Below, piece by piece: positions 9,382 through 16,964 of a stretch of DNA of 64,000 nucleotides. The translations under genes were made by a program, and so were the position numbers. Origin of the DNA: Chryseobacterium tagetis (GTDB taxonomy: Bacteria; Bacteroidota; Bacteroidia; Flavobacteriales; Weeksellaceae); the NCBI RefSeq assembly GCF_016735585.2, contig NZ_JAERSE020000005.1, forward strand, positions 1-64,000. The letters run 5' to 3'. Position 1 is the first letter of the stretch; each line of letters begins with the position of its first letter. Under the pieces are notes generated by a model that did not search any database, was not told the origin of the DNA, and saw only the letters and a program-made list of their open reading frames with translations.

Positions 9382-9915
9382 ATGAAAAAGACTATCATAG
9401 ATTTTGAATCCCAGTTTTGGGCAGGGTATAGAAAGTACAATTGCTTGCAATTAATAGATGAATTTTTCAAGATAGATAATGTGAGCGCAGTGAAAAACTA
9501 TTTGTTTCTGGTGATGGATTATTCAGGAAAAAATAAAGTTTTGATGGTAGAAGATCCATCCGTTATTTTTTACTTTTATCTTTCCCTCCGTTCATTTCTT
9601 CGGGCAAGTTATCTGTTGCAGCTAAAAAAGAAAAAACTCAAACTTAATGAAGCTCCTGAGTCCGGATCATACTTGTTACTAGGAGTACTATCTGATGAAG
9701 AATACAATAACCCTCTACTGGTTTTTCAAAAGGCTTTCAAAGAATTTACGTTGAATGAGTTTGAAAACTTTCTCACAACTATTATTTATTTCTCGATGGG
9801 AGCATATTCCGACGACTCGCAAGAAAATATGGTCACTCCTTTTATCCATATCCTCAAAATGCTTGATGCTGCACAAATGATCAGAGAAAGAAGAATCGAA
9901 GAAACTAAATACTAA
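9382..9915 (+). CDS. Cargo protein of unknown function (177 aa)
   Basis: I place the start at ATG 9382 (MKKTIIDFESQFW). The frame is open further upstream to 9259, but that stretch looks non-coding and lies in the divergent promoter region facing the XRE gene. The product is mostly helical, with aromatic-rich segments (IFYFYLSLRSFL) and a Lys-rich patch (LKKKKLKLNE). No signal peptide or convincing membrane span. I do not recognise the family. It is the first of three same-strand cargo genes in the element. Confidence 0.6.
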   Translation: MKKTIIDFESQFWAGYRKYNCLQLIDEFFKIDNVSAVKNYLFLVMDYSGKNKVLMVEDPSVIFYFYLSLRSFLRASYLLQLKKKKLKLNEAPESGSYLLLGVLSDEEYNNPLLVFQKAFKEFTLNEFENFLTTIIYFSMGAYSDDSQENMVTPFIHILKMLDAAQMIRERRIEETKY

Positions 9916-9947
9916 ACCTTTCAAGGTGAGCATAATATATCCCTCTG

Positions 9948-9975
9948 AGGAATAGATTATCCCTTATTCCTTTTT
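9948..9975 (+). terminator. Weak hairpin between first and second cargo genes
   Basis: AGGAATA (9948-9954) and TATTCCT (9965-9971) pair across a 10-nt loop and are followed by TTTT. This could terminate or attenuate transcription between the first cargo gene and the coupled pair behind it. The stem is short and AT-rich, so the call is tentative. Confidence 0.3.
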
Positions 9976-10003
9976 CAACTTTACTAAAGATAAAATTTTT
10001 GAT

Positions 10004-10648
10004 ATGAAAAATAGAACACACTTTAGTAAGGAGAAACCGCTTGTAAAAACAAAAGAGCAGGCTGAGATGGCTTTACATATTCTGGTTCGGAATTCTCAAA
10101 AAGAAGATCTGGAACTTGGAATATTCCGACTTCGAGACCAACTGAATAATCCCAACCTTACAGAACTACTCGAAAACTATCCCGATCTGATTCAGGAGTA
10201 CCCATTAGAAAAGCTGCTATCAGGAAAGATTGCGATCAATAATGCAAGTGAGCAGGATGTCAAGACGGCAGGACTGCTGTCCTGCCTGTTATTACTCATT
10301 CATTTTTACTTTGATTATGATAATGGTAATTTGAGCCAATCCAAAGTTGATGATTTGAATCAATTTGACAGTATCAAATACATAGTAAATGCAATCACTT
10401 CCGAGGAATGTATCTATGAACTGTTTCTTTTAGTGCTATCAATAGTAGGGATAAATTACTTTGAGAAGTATCAGGAAAAGATGAAAGACCCTGATTTTGT
10501 ATTGAAACAGACTATAGGATTTGACAATGATCCTGAAATGGATGAGCATATCGATATGATGGTCTGGTTTGTCTTGGCTCGCTTATTTATTGAAGCGATC
10601 TTTATATATTACCATAGAAGTTATGAATCTAAAAATAATCAGCCATGA
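10004..10648 (+). CDS. Cargo protein of unknown function (214 aa)
   Basis: The product is largely helical and acidic. A hydrophobic stretch at about 88-102 (AGLLSCLLLLIHFYF) and another near the C-terminus (MMVWFVLARLFIEAIFIYYH) could be membrane-associated or buried helices. Its N-terminus has an ordered helical segment (KTKEQAEMALHILVRNSQ). No known motif was identified. Its stop overlaps the start of the next gene (ATGA at 10645-10648), which indicates translational coupling and probably a joint function. Confidence 0.65.
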   Translation: MKNRTHFSKEKPLVKTKEQAEMALHILVRNSQKEDLELGIFRLRDQLNNPNLTELLENYPDLIQEYPLEKLLSGKIAINNASEQDVKTAGLLSCLLLLIHFYFDYDNGNLSQSKVDDLNQFDSIKYIVNAITSEECIYELFLLVLSIVGINYFEKYQEKMKDPDFVLKQTIGFDNDPEMDEHIDMMVWFVLARLFIEAIFIYYHRSYESKNNQP

Positions 10649-12312
10649 AAACGCAAAAAAAATCTCCATTTTCAGTTCTTGCCAATGAATTTTTGGAAAA
10701 TACATTAGATCAGCTTGTAAAAGATTATTCCATTGTTCAGGTATACTATAAAAAAGAAAAGAAATCCACTCAATCACATATTCTGGTTCAGGTCTATAAA
10801 TATGCAGATGTAGTGAAATTACAAGCTAAAAAATGGGTCGCCGAATTTAGGGAACAATATCAAGTATATATTTATTTTATTGATTATTCCAGAATCGACT
10901 ATCAATTTTCCAAAGGTCATCCGTTTATCGAATACCATTGTCATCAATCATCATTGATCTATCAGCATGAAGAATCAAGTTCACCACTAGTGATCGAGAG
11001 AGGCTGGAAAAAATACCATAAAAAGTTCAATCAATATGAAGATTCTTTCCATCACGATCACGAGATTCGTCGGGTGCAGATCGAAAGACTGATTTCTGAA
11101 GATTCGTACAACAGTATCTTCACTTCATTTGAAAAACTGATCGAATATGACCTTGAATATTTGGAGGAATTATATACCGGAAACAGGACAAGTGACATCA
11201 ATCTGAATCAAAGAATAAATAACTTGTTGATTTATATTCCAGAACTCAAATCCTATTTTGTCAAGAAGAATAGTCATCAATACTTTATAACCGAACTTTT
11301 CGCCAAAGCCAAAAAAGCAATTGAAGGAGATGATTTGATTTACGATACCGAAATGTATGAATCATTACGCATCATTGAAGATTCTTTGTTTACATTCATT
11401 GAAGCTCGATTCTATGAGCTGAAACATTTGATCAAAAAGCAGTATGGAAAAATATACAAGGTTGATCAGGATGTATTTCCAATAAAAGAATATCCCAACG
11501 ATGAAATACTTGATAAGGCGATAGAGAGAATTCTCACGTTCACCGAACTCGAACAAATCTATTTATTTCATCAAACAACATACGGAGAAGTAAAAACCTA
11601 TTACCTACTTTTAATTGGTTCAAATGTGAATAATGAAAAACTAAAATCCATTACCCAATCCTTGAAAAGCAGGTTTGGAGATCAATATGGTTTTTTACTG
11701 CTTGGTCATGATCGGTATTGGATTCAAATGAATCTATACCAATACCAAAGCTTCTTTGTTTTCATTATGCAAACCAAACATCTGATGTATTCTTCAGATC
11801 AATACCATCCCGAGCCGCATTGGCAAATGCCTCACCATCCACAACACAATGAACTGTATTTTCACTGCAAAAATACCCTTGAAAGCGTAGTGCAATTTTA
11901 CAAGCTGTTGGAAGGGGAGAAAGAAAACTATCAAGGCATATCCAATCTATTCTCATTGTTTTTCCTGTCTTTTTGCAGAACCTACATATTGGTTAAAACT
12001 TTCTATCTGCCTAATTATTTGACGAGCGAAGCCCTTTGGCAATTATGTATCTACGCTAATAAGGACATCTATAAGTTCAACTATCTTTTTGAGCAATTTT
12101 ATACCAATCCATTTTCTTTTGCTGATTATAATATGAGCGTACATCACAGCCTTGCAAAAATTGATACAGAGAAGGTAAACCAAATGAAGATGATTGTTGA
12201 AAAGCTAATGAACGAACTGAAAGAGGTTGTGATAGGTGGTCAACTATTAGACGATTTTGAGTTGGATTTAATAGCTGAAAAAACCGATCATCCAATTGTT
12301 TACACAAACTGA
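10645..12312 (+). CDS. Large cargo protein of unknown function with possible internal duplication (555 aa)
   Basis: Two segments look alike: about 20-106 (SIVQVYYKKE..., SHILVQVYKY, VYIYFID, PFIEYHCHQSSLIY) and about 298-400 (LEQIYLFHQTT..., YYLLLIGSN, GFLLLGHDRY, QSFFVFIMQTKHLMY). Each has alternating strand-like and helical stretches, loosely like a nucleotidyltransferase-type fold, but I see no intact catalytic G-S/D-x-D motif. A middle helical part (about 150-280) and a C-terminal helical part (about 405-545) could be HEPN-like, without a clear R-x4-6-H motif. His and Tyr content is high. Coupled to the gene before it. Function unknown. Confidence 0.65.
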   Translation: MKTQKKSPFSVLANEFLENTLDQLVKDYSIVQVYYKKEKKSTQSHILVQVYKYADVVKLQAKKWVAEFREQYQVYIYFIDYSRIDYQFSKGHPFIEYHCHQSSLIYQHEESSSPLVIERGWKKYHKKFNQYEDSFHHDHEIRRVQIERLISEDSYNSIFTSFEKLIEYDLEYLEELYTGNRTSDINLNQRINNLLIYIPELKSYFVKKNSHQYFITELFAKAKKAIEGDDLIYDTEMYESLRIIEDSLFTFIEARFYELKHLIKKQYGKIYKVDQDVFPIKEYPNDEILDKAIERILTFTELEQIYLFHQTTYGEVKTYYLLLIGSNVNNEKLKSITQSLKSRFGDQYGFLLLGHDRYWIQMNLYQYQSFFVFIMQTKHLMYSSDQYHPEPHWQMPHHPQHNELYFHCKNTLESVVQFYKLLEGEKENYQGISNLFSLFFLSFCRTYILVKTFYLPNYLTSEALWQLCIYANKDIYKFNYLFEQFYTNPFSFADYNMSVHHSLAKIDTEKVNQMKMIVEKLMNELKEVVIGGQLLDDFELDLIAEKTDHPIVYTN

Positions 12313-12398
12313 TAACAGCATTACAATATAATATCTATCAAAATTTAGACATTTGGTGCCTAATAGGGCAGTAAGGTACTTACAACCGATTAACTGGG

Positions 12399-12425
12399 AT
12401 TTCTCTGAATTATATTTAGAGAAAT
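12399..12425 (+). other. Hairpin in the leader of the 55-aa ORF
   Basis: ATTTCTCT (12399-12406) and AGAGAAAT (12418-12425) form an 8-bp perfect stem with an 11-nt loop, 9 bp before the ATG of the small ORF. It may be an operator or an RNA structure controlling initiation. Nothing else was recognised in 12313-12434. Confidence 0.35.
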
Positions 12426-12434
12426 TCTGCCTAT

Positions 12435-12602
12435 ATGTCTCAACCGAAAGAAATCAAAAAAATACCAATCGAAGAAGTAATGGAATATTTCCGATCTGAA
12501 GGTATGGAAGTGACCCAAGAAGAAGCTGAATTGATAATGGAATTTTTGTACAATCTTACATGGATGGTGATCAAAAAAAATTTCACTCCTAATCAAGACT
12601 GA
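12435..12602 (+). CDS. Small acidic protein upstream of the recombinase (55 aa)
   Basis: ATG 12435 to TGA 12602 encodes 55 residues beginning MSQPKEIKKIPIEEVMEYFR and continuing with an acidic helix (VTQEEAELIMEFLYNLTWM). The pattern is coding-like: amphipathic helices, no low-complexity sequence, and a lysine-rich start. Short proteins with this helix-turn-helix look are often found just before site-specific recombinases in Bacteroidetes elements, so a role in controlling excision or recombinase expression is possible. No defined family was recognised. Confidence 0.6.
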   Translation: MSQPKEIKKIPIEEVMEYFRSEGMEVTQEEAELIMEFLYNLTWMVIKKNFTPNQD

Positions 12603-12711
12603 TTGATATTCTTACATCGAAAATCACATACATAAATATATACATACAATTTCTTCTTTGGCTGGGTTGAGCATATTTTAGCATTGCATTACAAAATTAA
12701 TCTATTACATT

Positions 12712-14349
12712 ATGAAAACAGCAGACTTATATATTCGTGTATCTACAGACGAACAAGCAGACAAAGGATACTCCCAAAGAGATCAGGAAGAACGTCTCAG
12801 ACGTTTCTGCTTCCAGAATAATTATATCATTGGAAATGTTATTTATGAAGATCATTCCGCTAAATCTTTTAATCGTCCCGAGTGGACAAAATTATTGGCT
12901 GAGCTTAAAAAAAAGAGTTCAAAGACCAATGTAATTTTGTTTACAAAATGGGATAGATTCAGCAGAAATGCTGGTGATGCCTATCAGATGATAAGCATTC
13001 TTTCAAAAATAGGAGTAGATCTACAAGCGGTTGAGCAACCTCTTGATCTTTCGATCCCGGAAAATAAAATGATGCTCGCAATATATCTTGCAGCACCGGA
13101 GGTTGAAAATGACAGAAGAGCACTCAATGTTTTTTATGGAATGAGAAGAGCCGTGAAAGAAGGTCGTGTTATGGGGAAAGCTCCATTTGGTTATGCGAAC
13201 AAGATGACAGAAAATGGTAAAAAATATATAGCAGTAAAAGAACCTGAAGCAACAAAAATGAAATGGGCATTTAATGAATTAGCAAAAGGGATCTATGCGA
13301 GCAATTCCGTTAGAATTAAAATTAATGAGTCCTTAAGAAAAGGGATTAGCAGAACATCTTTTCACTTGGCTATTCGTAATCCTATTTACTGTGGTAAAGT
13401 CTTTGTTCCAAAACATAAAGACGAAGAAGCTTGTTTTGTTGAAGGTCAGCATGAAGCTTTAATCAATGAAGAACTTTTTGATCGCGTACAGGAAATCTTG
13501 GATGGTAAAAAACGACCTCAAAGACCCAATACAAAAATACGTGTTCAGGAAAACTTTCCTCTTCGTGGGTTTCTGACCTGTCCCAACTGTGCTAAGACCC
13601 TTACCGCCAGTGCTTCAAAAGGTAGAAATAATAGATACTACTATTACCATTGCAATTCAACCTGTGGATTTAGGGAAAGAGCAGAATTGGTCAACAAAGT
13701 TTTTGAAGAAGGATTAATGACATTGGAAATGCATGACCCTATCAAAAAATATCTTAAAAAGATTTTAACGGATAATTATAAGGATTTCATTGATGATCCG
13801 CTGAGAGAGAAAAAGAAAATATCAGACGAGATTGATACATTAAATAACAGGCTATCCTTTGCCCGAAACAAATTTCTTTCAGAGATAATTGACGATGATG
13901 AATATTTGGTGATTAAAAGAGAATGCAAAGAGCAAATTTCCAAGTTGGAAGAAGACTTAAATAAAAATTTAGTTCCTCAAATCAGCAATATAGATAAACT
14001 GTTCGAACAAGCTTTGGAAACACTTCAAAATATCGGAAAACACTACTTAGCAGGAGGAATTGAAACAAAACGGGCAATAATTGGTTCGATATTTCCTGAA
14101 AAATTGGAATTTGACGGAAAACATTATCGAACCACCCGAATCAACTCCATAGCATATCATATCTTTCAGATTAATAATGAGTTAGTACATAACAAAAAAA
14201 AGAGAAACAATCATTTTGATCATTTCTCCTTGAATGTAGACCCACAGGGATTCGAACCCCGACTGACGGTACCAAAAACCGGAGTGCTACCGTTACACTA
14301 TAGGTCTATGTTGTTTTTGGTGATGCAAATTTACAGCTTTTTTCATTAG
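12712..14349 (+). CDS. Large serine recombinase (site-specific integrase)
   Basis: The N-terminal resolvase domain (about 1-145) begins TADLYIRVSTDEQ, giving catalytic Ser11 and Arg9, and keeps the R-x-x-R-D-motif region (FTKWDRFSRN). A recombinase domain follows (about 160-260; MGKAPFGY, RNPIYCGKVFVPKH). A zinc ribbon is formed by C290, C293, C314 and C318. A coiled coil spans about 360-430. The last 43 or so residues are read through the attR repeat and antisense to tRNA-Gln (VDPQGFEPRLTVPKTG), so the integrated C-terminus is chromosomal in origin. The enzyme would integrate and excise the element. Confidence 0.92.
   Translation: MKTADLYIRVSTDEQADKGYSQRDQEERLRRFCFQNNYIIGNVIYEDHSAKSFNRPEWTKLLAELKKKSSKTNVILFTKWDRFSRNAGDAYQMISILSKIGVDLQAVEQPLDLSIPENKMMLAIYLAAPEVENDRRALNVFYGMRRAVKEGRVMGKAPFGYANKMTENGKKYIAVKEPEATKMKWAFNELAKGIYASNSVRIKINESLRKGISRTSFHLAIRNPIYCGKVFVPKHKDEEACFVEGQHEALINEELFDRVQEILDGKKRPQRPNTKIRVQENFPLRGFLTCPNCAKTLTASASKGRNNRYYYYHCNSTCGFRERAELVNKVFEEGLMTLEMHDPIKKYLKKILTDNYKDFIDDPLREKKKISDEIDTLNNRLSFARNKFLSEIIDDDEYLVIKRECKEQISKLEEDLNKNLVPQISNIDKLFEQALETLQNIGKHYLAGGIETKRAIIGSIFPEKLEFDGKHYRTTRINSIAYHIFQINNELVHNKKKRNNHFDHFSLNVDPQGFEPRLTVPKTGVLPLHYRSMLFLVMQIYSFFH
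14209..14220 (+). repeat. Right attachment-site repeat (attR candidate)
   Basis: AATCATTTTGAT repeats 7238-7249 exactly. It lies inside the recombinase reading frame (codons N-H-F-D) and 16 bp from the tRNA-Gln 3' end. Confidence 0.55.
14237..14307 (-). tRNA. tRNA-Gln (anticodon TTG)
   Basis: The minus strand reads AGACCTATAGTGTAACGGTA and so on. The acceptor arms AGACCTA/TGGGTCT pair along 7 bp (one G-T), the D arm is GTG/CAC, the anticodon arm CCGGT-TTTTGGT-ACCGT has anticodon TTG, and the T arm CGGGG-TTCGAAT-CCCTG is standard. The outer anticodon-stem pair is a C-T mismatch. No CCA is encoded, as is common in this phylum. The gene is antisense to the end of the serine recombinase frame and lies at the mobile element's right border. 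Confidence 0.93.
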
Positions 14350-14407
14350 ATGCAAGAACTTTTTAAACTTTTTTTTAAATTTACTGTACTTTTTATGCCC
14401 GCTTATT

Positions 14408-15430
14408 ATGCTGATAGACTTCAATAATCTCAATATTAATCAATTATCTTTTGAAACCGAATTTGAAATTAAAATTAAAAAATTTTTAGAAGAATGGTTT
14501 TCAGATTCCGAGACGGTAAAAGTGCAGACTTCGGGTTCTACAGGCATCCCGAAGATCTTTGATATTGAGAAAAAGAAAATGATTAATTCCGCAGAAATGA
14601 CCTGTAATTTTTTAGGATTACAGGAAGGAGATACTGCTTTAATCTGTTTACCTGTTGAATATATTTCAGGAAAAATGATGCTTGTTCGGTCTATCATTAG
14701 AAAATTTAAATTAATGATCGTCGATCCTTCTACAAAACCGGTTGAACATTTGAATGAGAAAATTGATTTTTGCGCCATGACGCCGCTTCAGGTAGAAAAT
14801 TCTTTGGATCAGTTACATTTAATTAAAAATTTAATCATTGGAGGAGCGGCAGTTTCAGAAAGTTTAAAAAAGAAAATTATTCAAATGCTTAAACTTTCAA
14901 ATTCCACAACTAAGATATTTGAAACGTATGGAATGTCAGAAACGCTTTCTCATATCGGGCTGAAGCAGGTGGCTCCAAATTCAGAAGATTTCTTTACCGT
15001 TTTTGAAAATGTTGAGATTTCGAAAGATGAAAGAGGATGCTTGAAAATTTTTGCTCCCAAAGTCAATGCTGAGGTATTGAAAACTAATGATTTAGTTGAA
15101 ATTAAAGATGGAAATATGTTCAGGTTTTTAGGGAGAATAGATCATGTTATCAATTCCGGAGGGGCAAAGATTTTTCCTGAACAGTTGGAAGCTTTAGTCA
15201 AAAAAGAAATTCCAAATGAGGTAGTTTTTTTAGGAATTGATGATGAAAGTTTAGGACAAAAATTGATTTTGGTTGTTGAAGGAGAAGAATCAGAAGTTTT
15301 GATAGACAAAATTTCAAATATTCCGTTTGAGAAAAATTTTCATAGGCCTAAAGAAATTCTTTTCCTTGAAAAAATTCCGAGAACGGCTAACGGAAAAGTA
15401 AGTAGAATTGAATTAAAAAATGGATTGTAA
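14408..15430 (+). CDS. menE: AMP-binding acyl-CoA ligase, probable o-succinylbenzoate-CoA ligase
   Basis: The ANL-superfamily motifs are complete: P-loop QTSGSTGIPK at 40-49, ETYGMSET at 172-179, LGRIDHVINSGG at 241-252, and the C-terminal PRTANGK with Lys330. At 340 residues it is shorter than typical MenE because the N-terminal region is trimmed, which is usual for Bacteroidetes MenE homologues. MenE activates o-succinylbenzoate with ATP and CoA for menaquinone synthesis. No other men gene is in the window, so the substrate is assigned from family resemblance. Confidence 0.78.
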   Translation: MLIDFNNLNINQLSFETEFEIKIKKFLEEWFSDSETVKVQTSGSTGIPKIFDIEKKKMINSAEMTCNFLGLQEGDTALICLPVEYISGKMMLVRSIIRKFKLMIVDPSTKPVEHLNEKIDFCAMTPLQVENSLDQLHLIKNLIIGGAAVSESLKKKIIQMLKLSNSTTKIFETYGMSETLSHIGLKQVAPNSEDFFTVFENVEISKDERGCLKIFAPKVNAEVLKTNDLVEIKDGNMFRFLGRIDHVINSGGAKIFPEQLEALVKKEIPNEVVFLGIDDESLGQKLILVVEGEESEVLIDKISNIPFEKNFHRPKEILFLEKIPRTANGKVSRIELKNGL

Positions 15431-15462
15431 CGGTTATATCTAACCATCAATTTTAAATTAGA

Positions 15463-15855
15463 ATGAAAGATTTTTCAAAAGAACTTAGTTTCAAAACCTC
15501 CCGAAGCAGTGGAGCAGGAGGTCAGAATGTGAATAAAGTCGAGACCTCTGTTACAGTTCTTTGGAAAGTTGCTGCCTCAGAATTTTTTACTGATGAGCAG
15601 AAAGATTTAATTCAAAATAAACTGAAGAACAGAATCAATGCAGATGGTTTTTTATTCTTAACCGTTTCTGAAAGCAGGATGCAGCTGATGAATAAAAATA
15701 AAGCGATTGAGAAGATCTTGGAAATTGTCGATCAATCTTTATGGATTCCTAAAAAACGGATAGCCACAAAACCGTCTAAAGCGAAGAAACAGAAAAGATT
15801 AGATACCAAAAAGAAACTTTCGGATAAAAAGGAAAGCAGAAGGTTTAAGTTTTAA
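15463..15855 (+). CDS. arfB: Alternative ribosome-rescue factor ArfB (peptidyl-tRNA hydrolase)
   Basis: The product has 130 residues with the class I release-factor motif GAGGQNVNKVET (GGQ at 19-21), which hydrolyses peptidyl-tRNA. The Lys/Arg-rich C-terminal tail from about residue 98 (KPSKAKKQKRLDTKKK...) is the part that inserts into the empty mRNA channel of stalled ribosomes. Length and layout match ArfB (YaeJ). It acts on ribosomes lacking an A-site codon. It follows menE by 32 bp and may share its transcript. Confidence 0.93.
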   Translation: MKDFSKELSFKTSRSSGAGGQNVNKVETSVTVLWKVAASEFFTDEQKDLIQNKLKNRINADGFLFLTVSESRMQLMNKNKAIEKILEIVDQSLWIPKKRIATKPSKAKKQKRLDTKKKLSDKKESRRFKF

Positions 15856-15899
15856 GAATTCTTATAACTTCCGGCTTCCATCTTACAACCCAAAATTCT

Positions 15900-15907
15900 T
15901 ATCTTTG
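15900..15907 (+). promoter_or_regulatory. -7 element of the DHS-like gene promoter
   Basis: TATCTTTG matches TAnnTTTG, 14 bp before the ATG at 15922. No clear TTTG is seen 19 bp upstream, so the match is partial. Confidence 0.5.
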
Positions 15908-15921
15908 CAAAAATTAAAAAA

Positions 15922-16893
15922 ATGAGCAAACCGATTACTGAATTCATAGAAAAATATTACCTTCACTTTAATGCAGCTGCATTGGTGGATGCTTCTAAAG
16001 GATATGTTGCACACCTTAAAGAGGGCGGGAAAATGATGATTACTTTGGCAGGGGCAATGTCTACTGCTGAGTTGGGGAAAATTCTTGCTGAAATGATCCG
16101 CCAGGATAAAGTAGATTTTATCTCTTGTACAGGAGCAAACCTTGAGGAAGATCTTATGAATCTTGTAGCGCATTCTCATTATGAAAGAGTTCCTCATTAC
16201 AGAGATTTGACAGCTCAGGATGAGTGGGATCTTTTGGAAAGAGGGCTGAACAGAGTTACAGATACTTGTATTCCTGAAGAAGAGGCTTTCAGAAGATTGC
16301 AGAAACATATCGTTGAGATCTGGAAAGATGCTGAAGCAAAAGGTGAAAGATATTTCCCGCATGAATTCATGTATAAAATGATTCTTTCAGGAGTATTGGA
16401 GCAGTATTATGAAATTCCTAGAGAAAATTCTTGGATGATTGCTGCGGCTGAGAAAAATTTACCAATCGTAGTTCCGGGATGGGAAGATTCTACAATGGGT
16501 AATATTTTTGCTTCTTATTGTATCAAAGGTGAATTGAAGGCTACGACAATGAAATCAGGGATCGAATATATGACGTATTTAGCAGATTGGTACACTAAGA
16601 ATTCAGGTGGAAAAGGAGTTGGATTCTTCCAGATTGGTGGAGGTATCGCAGGAGATTTCCCAATTTGTGTAGTACCGATGCTGTATCAGGATATGGAAAT
16701 GCATGATATTCCGTTCTGGTCTTATTTCTGCCAGATTTCAGATTCTACCACTTCTTATGGATCATATTCAGGAGCAGTTCCAAATGAGAAAATTACTTGG
16801 GGTAAATTAGATATCACAACACCGAAATTTATCGTAGAGAGTGATGCTACCATTTGTGCACCATTGATGTTCTCTTATATTTTAGAGAATTAA
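15922..16893 (+). CDS. Deoxyhypusine synthase-family protein
   Basis: The 323-residue product aligns with the deoxyhypusine synthase (DHS) fold: LAGAMSTAELGKILAEMI and SCTGANLEEDLMNLVAHSHY in the N-terminal NAD-binding half, PGWEDSTMGNIFA, and GGGIAGDFPICVVPML plus SDSTTSYGSYSGA in the active-site half. Bacteria lack eIF5A, so bacterial homologues act on other substrates; some make homospermidine or related polyamines and others are uncharacterised. The eukaryotic catalytic Lys region is not plainly conserved by eye. It is a single gene with its own promoter and terminator. Reaction uncertain. Confidence 0.82.
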   Translation: MSKPITEFIEKYYLHFNAAALVDASKGYVAHLKEGGKMMITLAGAMSTAELGKILAEMIRQDKVDFISCTGANLEEDLMNLVAHSHYERVPHYRDLTAQDEWDLLERGLNRVTDTCIPEEEAFRRLQKHIVEIWKDAEAKGERYFPHEFMYKMILSGVLEQYYEIPRENSWMIAAAEKNLPIVVPGWEDSTMGNIFASYCIKGELKATTMKSGIEYMTYLADWYTKNSGGKGVGFFQIGGGIAGDFPICVVPMLYQDMEMHDIPFWSYFCQISDSTTSYGSYSGAVPNEKITWGKLDITTPKFIVESDATICAPLMFSYILEN

Positions 16894-16924
16894 TTCTTAA
16901 CAGAAATAATAATAAATTATAGAT

Positions 16925-16957
16925 AAAAGGCTTATCAAATAAGCCTTTTATTTTTTT
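16925..16957 (+). terminator. Terminator of the DHS-like gene
   Basis: AAAAGGCTTA / TAAGCCTTTT form a 10-bp stem with loop TCAAA, followed by a T-run (16951-16957). The TTG start of the acyltransferase lies only 8 bp after the T-run. Confidence 0.9.
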
Positions 16958-16964
16958 AAGTATT

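Larger units (their letters stand above)
7238..14220. mobile_element. Putative integrated mobilizable element with serine recombinase and MobV relaxase
   Basis: The segment starts and ends with the same 12-bp sequence AATCATTTTGAT (7238-7249 and 14209-14220). Inside are a MobV-type relaxase, an XRE regulator, three cargo genes of unknown function, a 55-residue ORF and a large serine recombinase at the right end. There is no conjugation (tra) machinery, so mobilization would need a helper. The right end lies 16 bp from the 3' end of a tRNA-Gln. Boundaries are inferred from the repeat and gene content; an empty site in a relative would confirm them. Confidence 0.65.

Noticed and set aside
14221..14349. 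Recombinase C-terminus as native protein
   Set aside because: It is read through the att repeat and the tRNA-Gln antisense strand; treated as chromosomal read-through.
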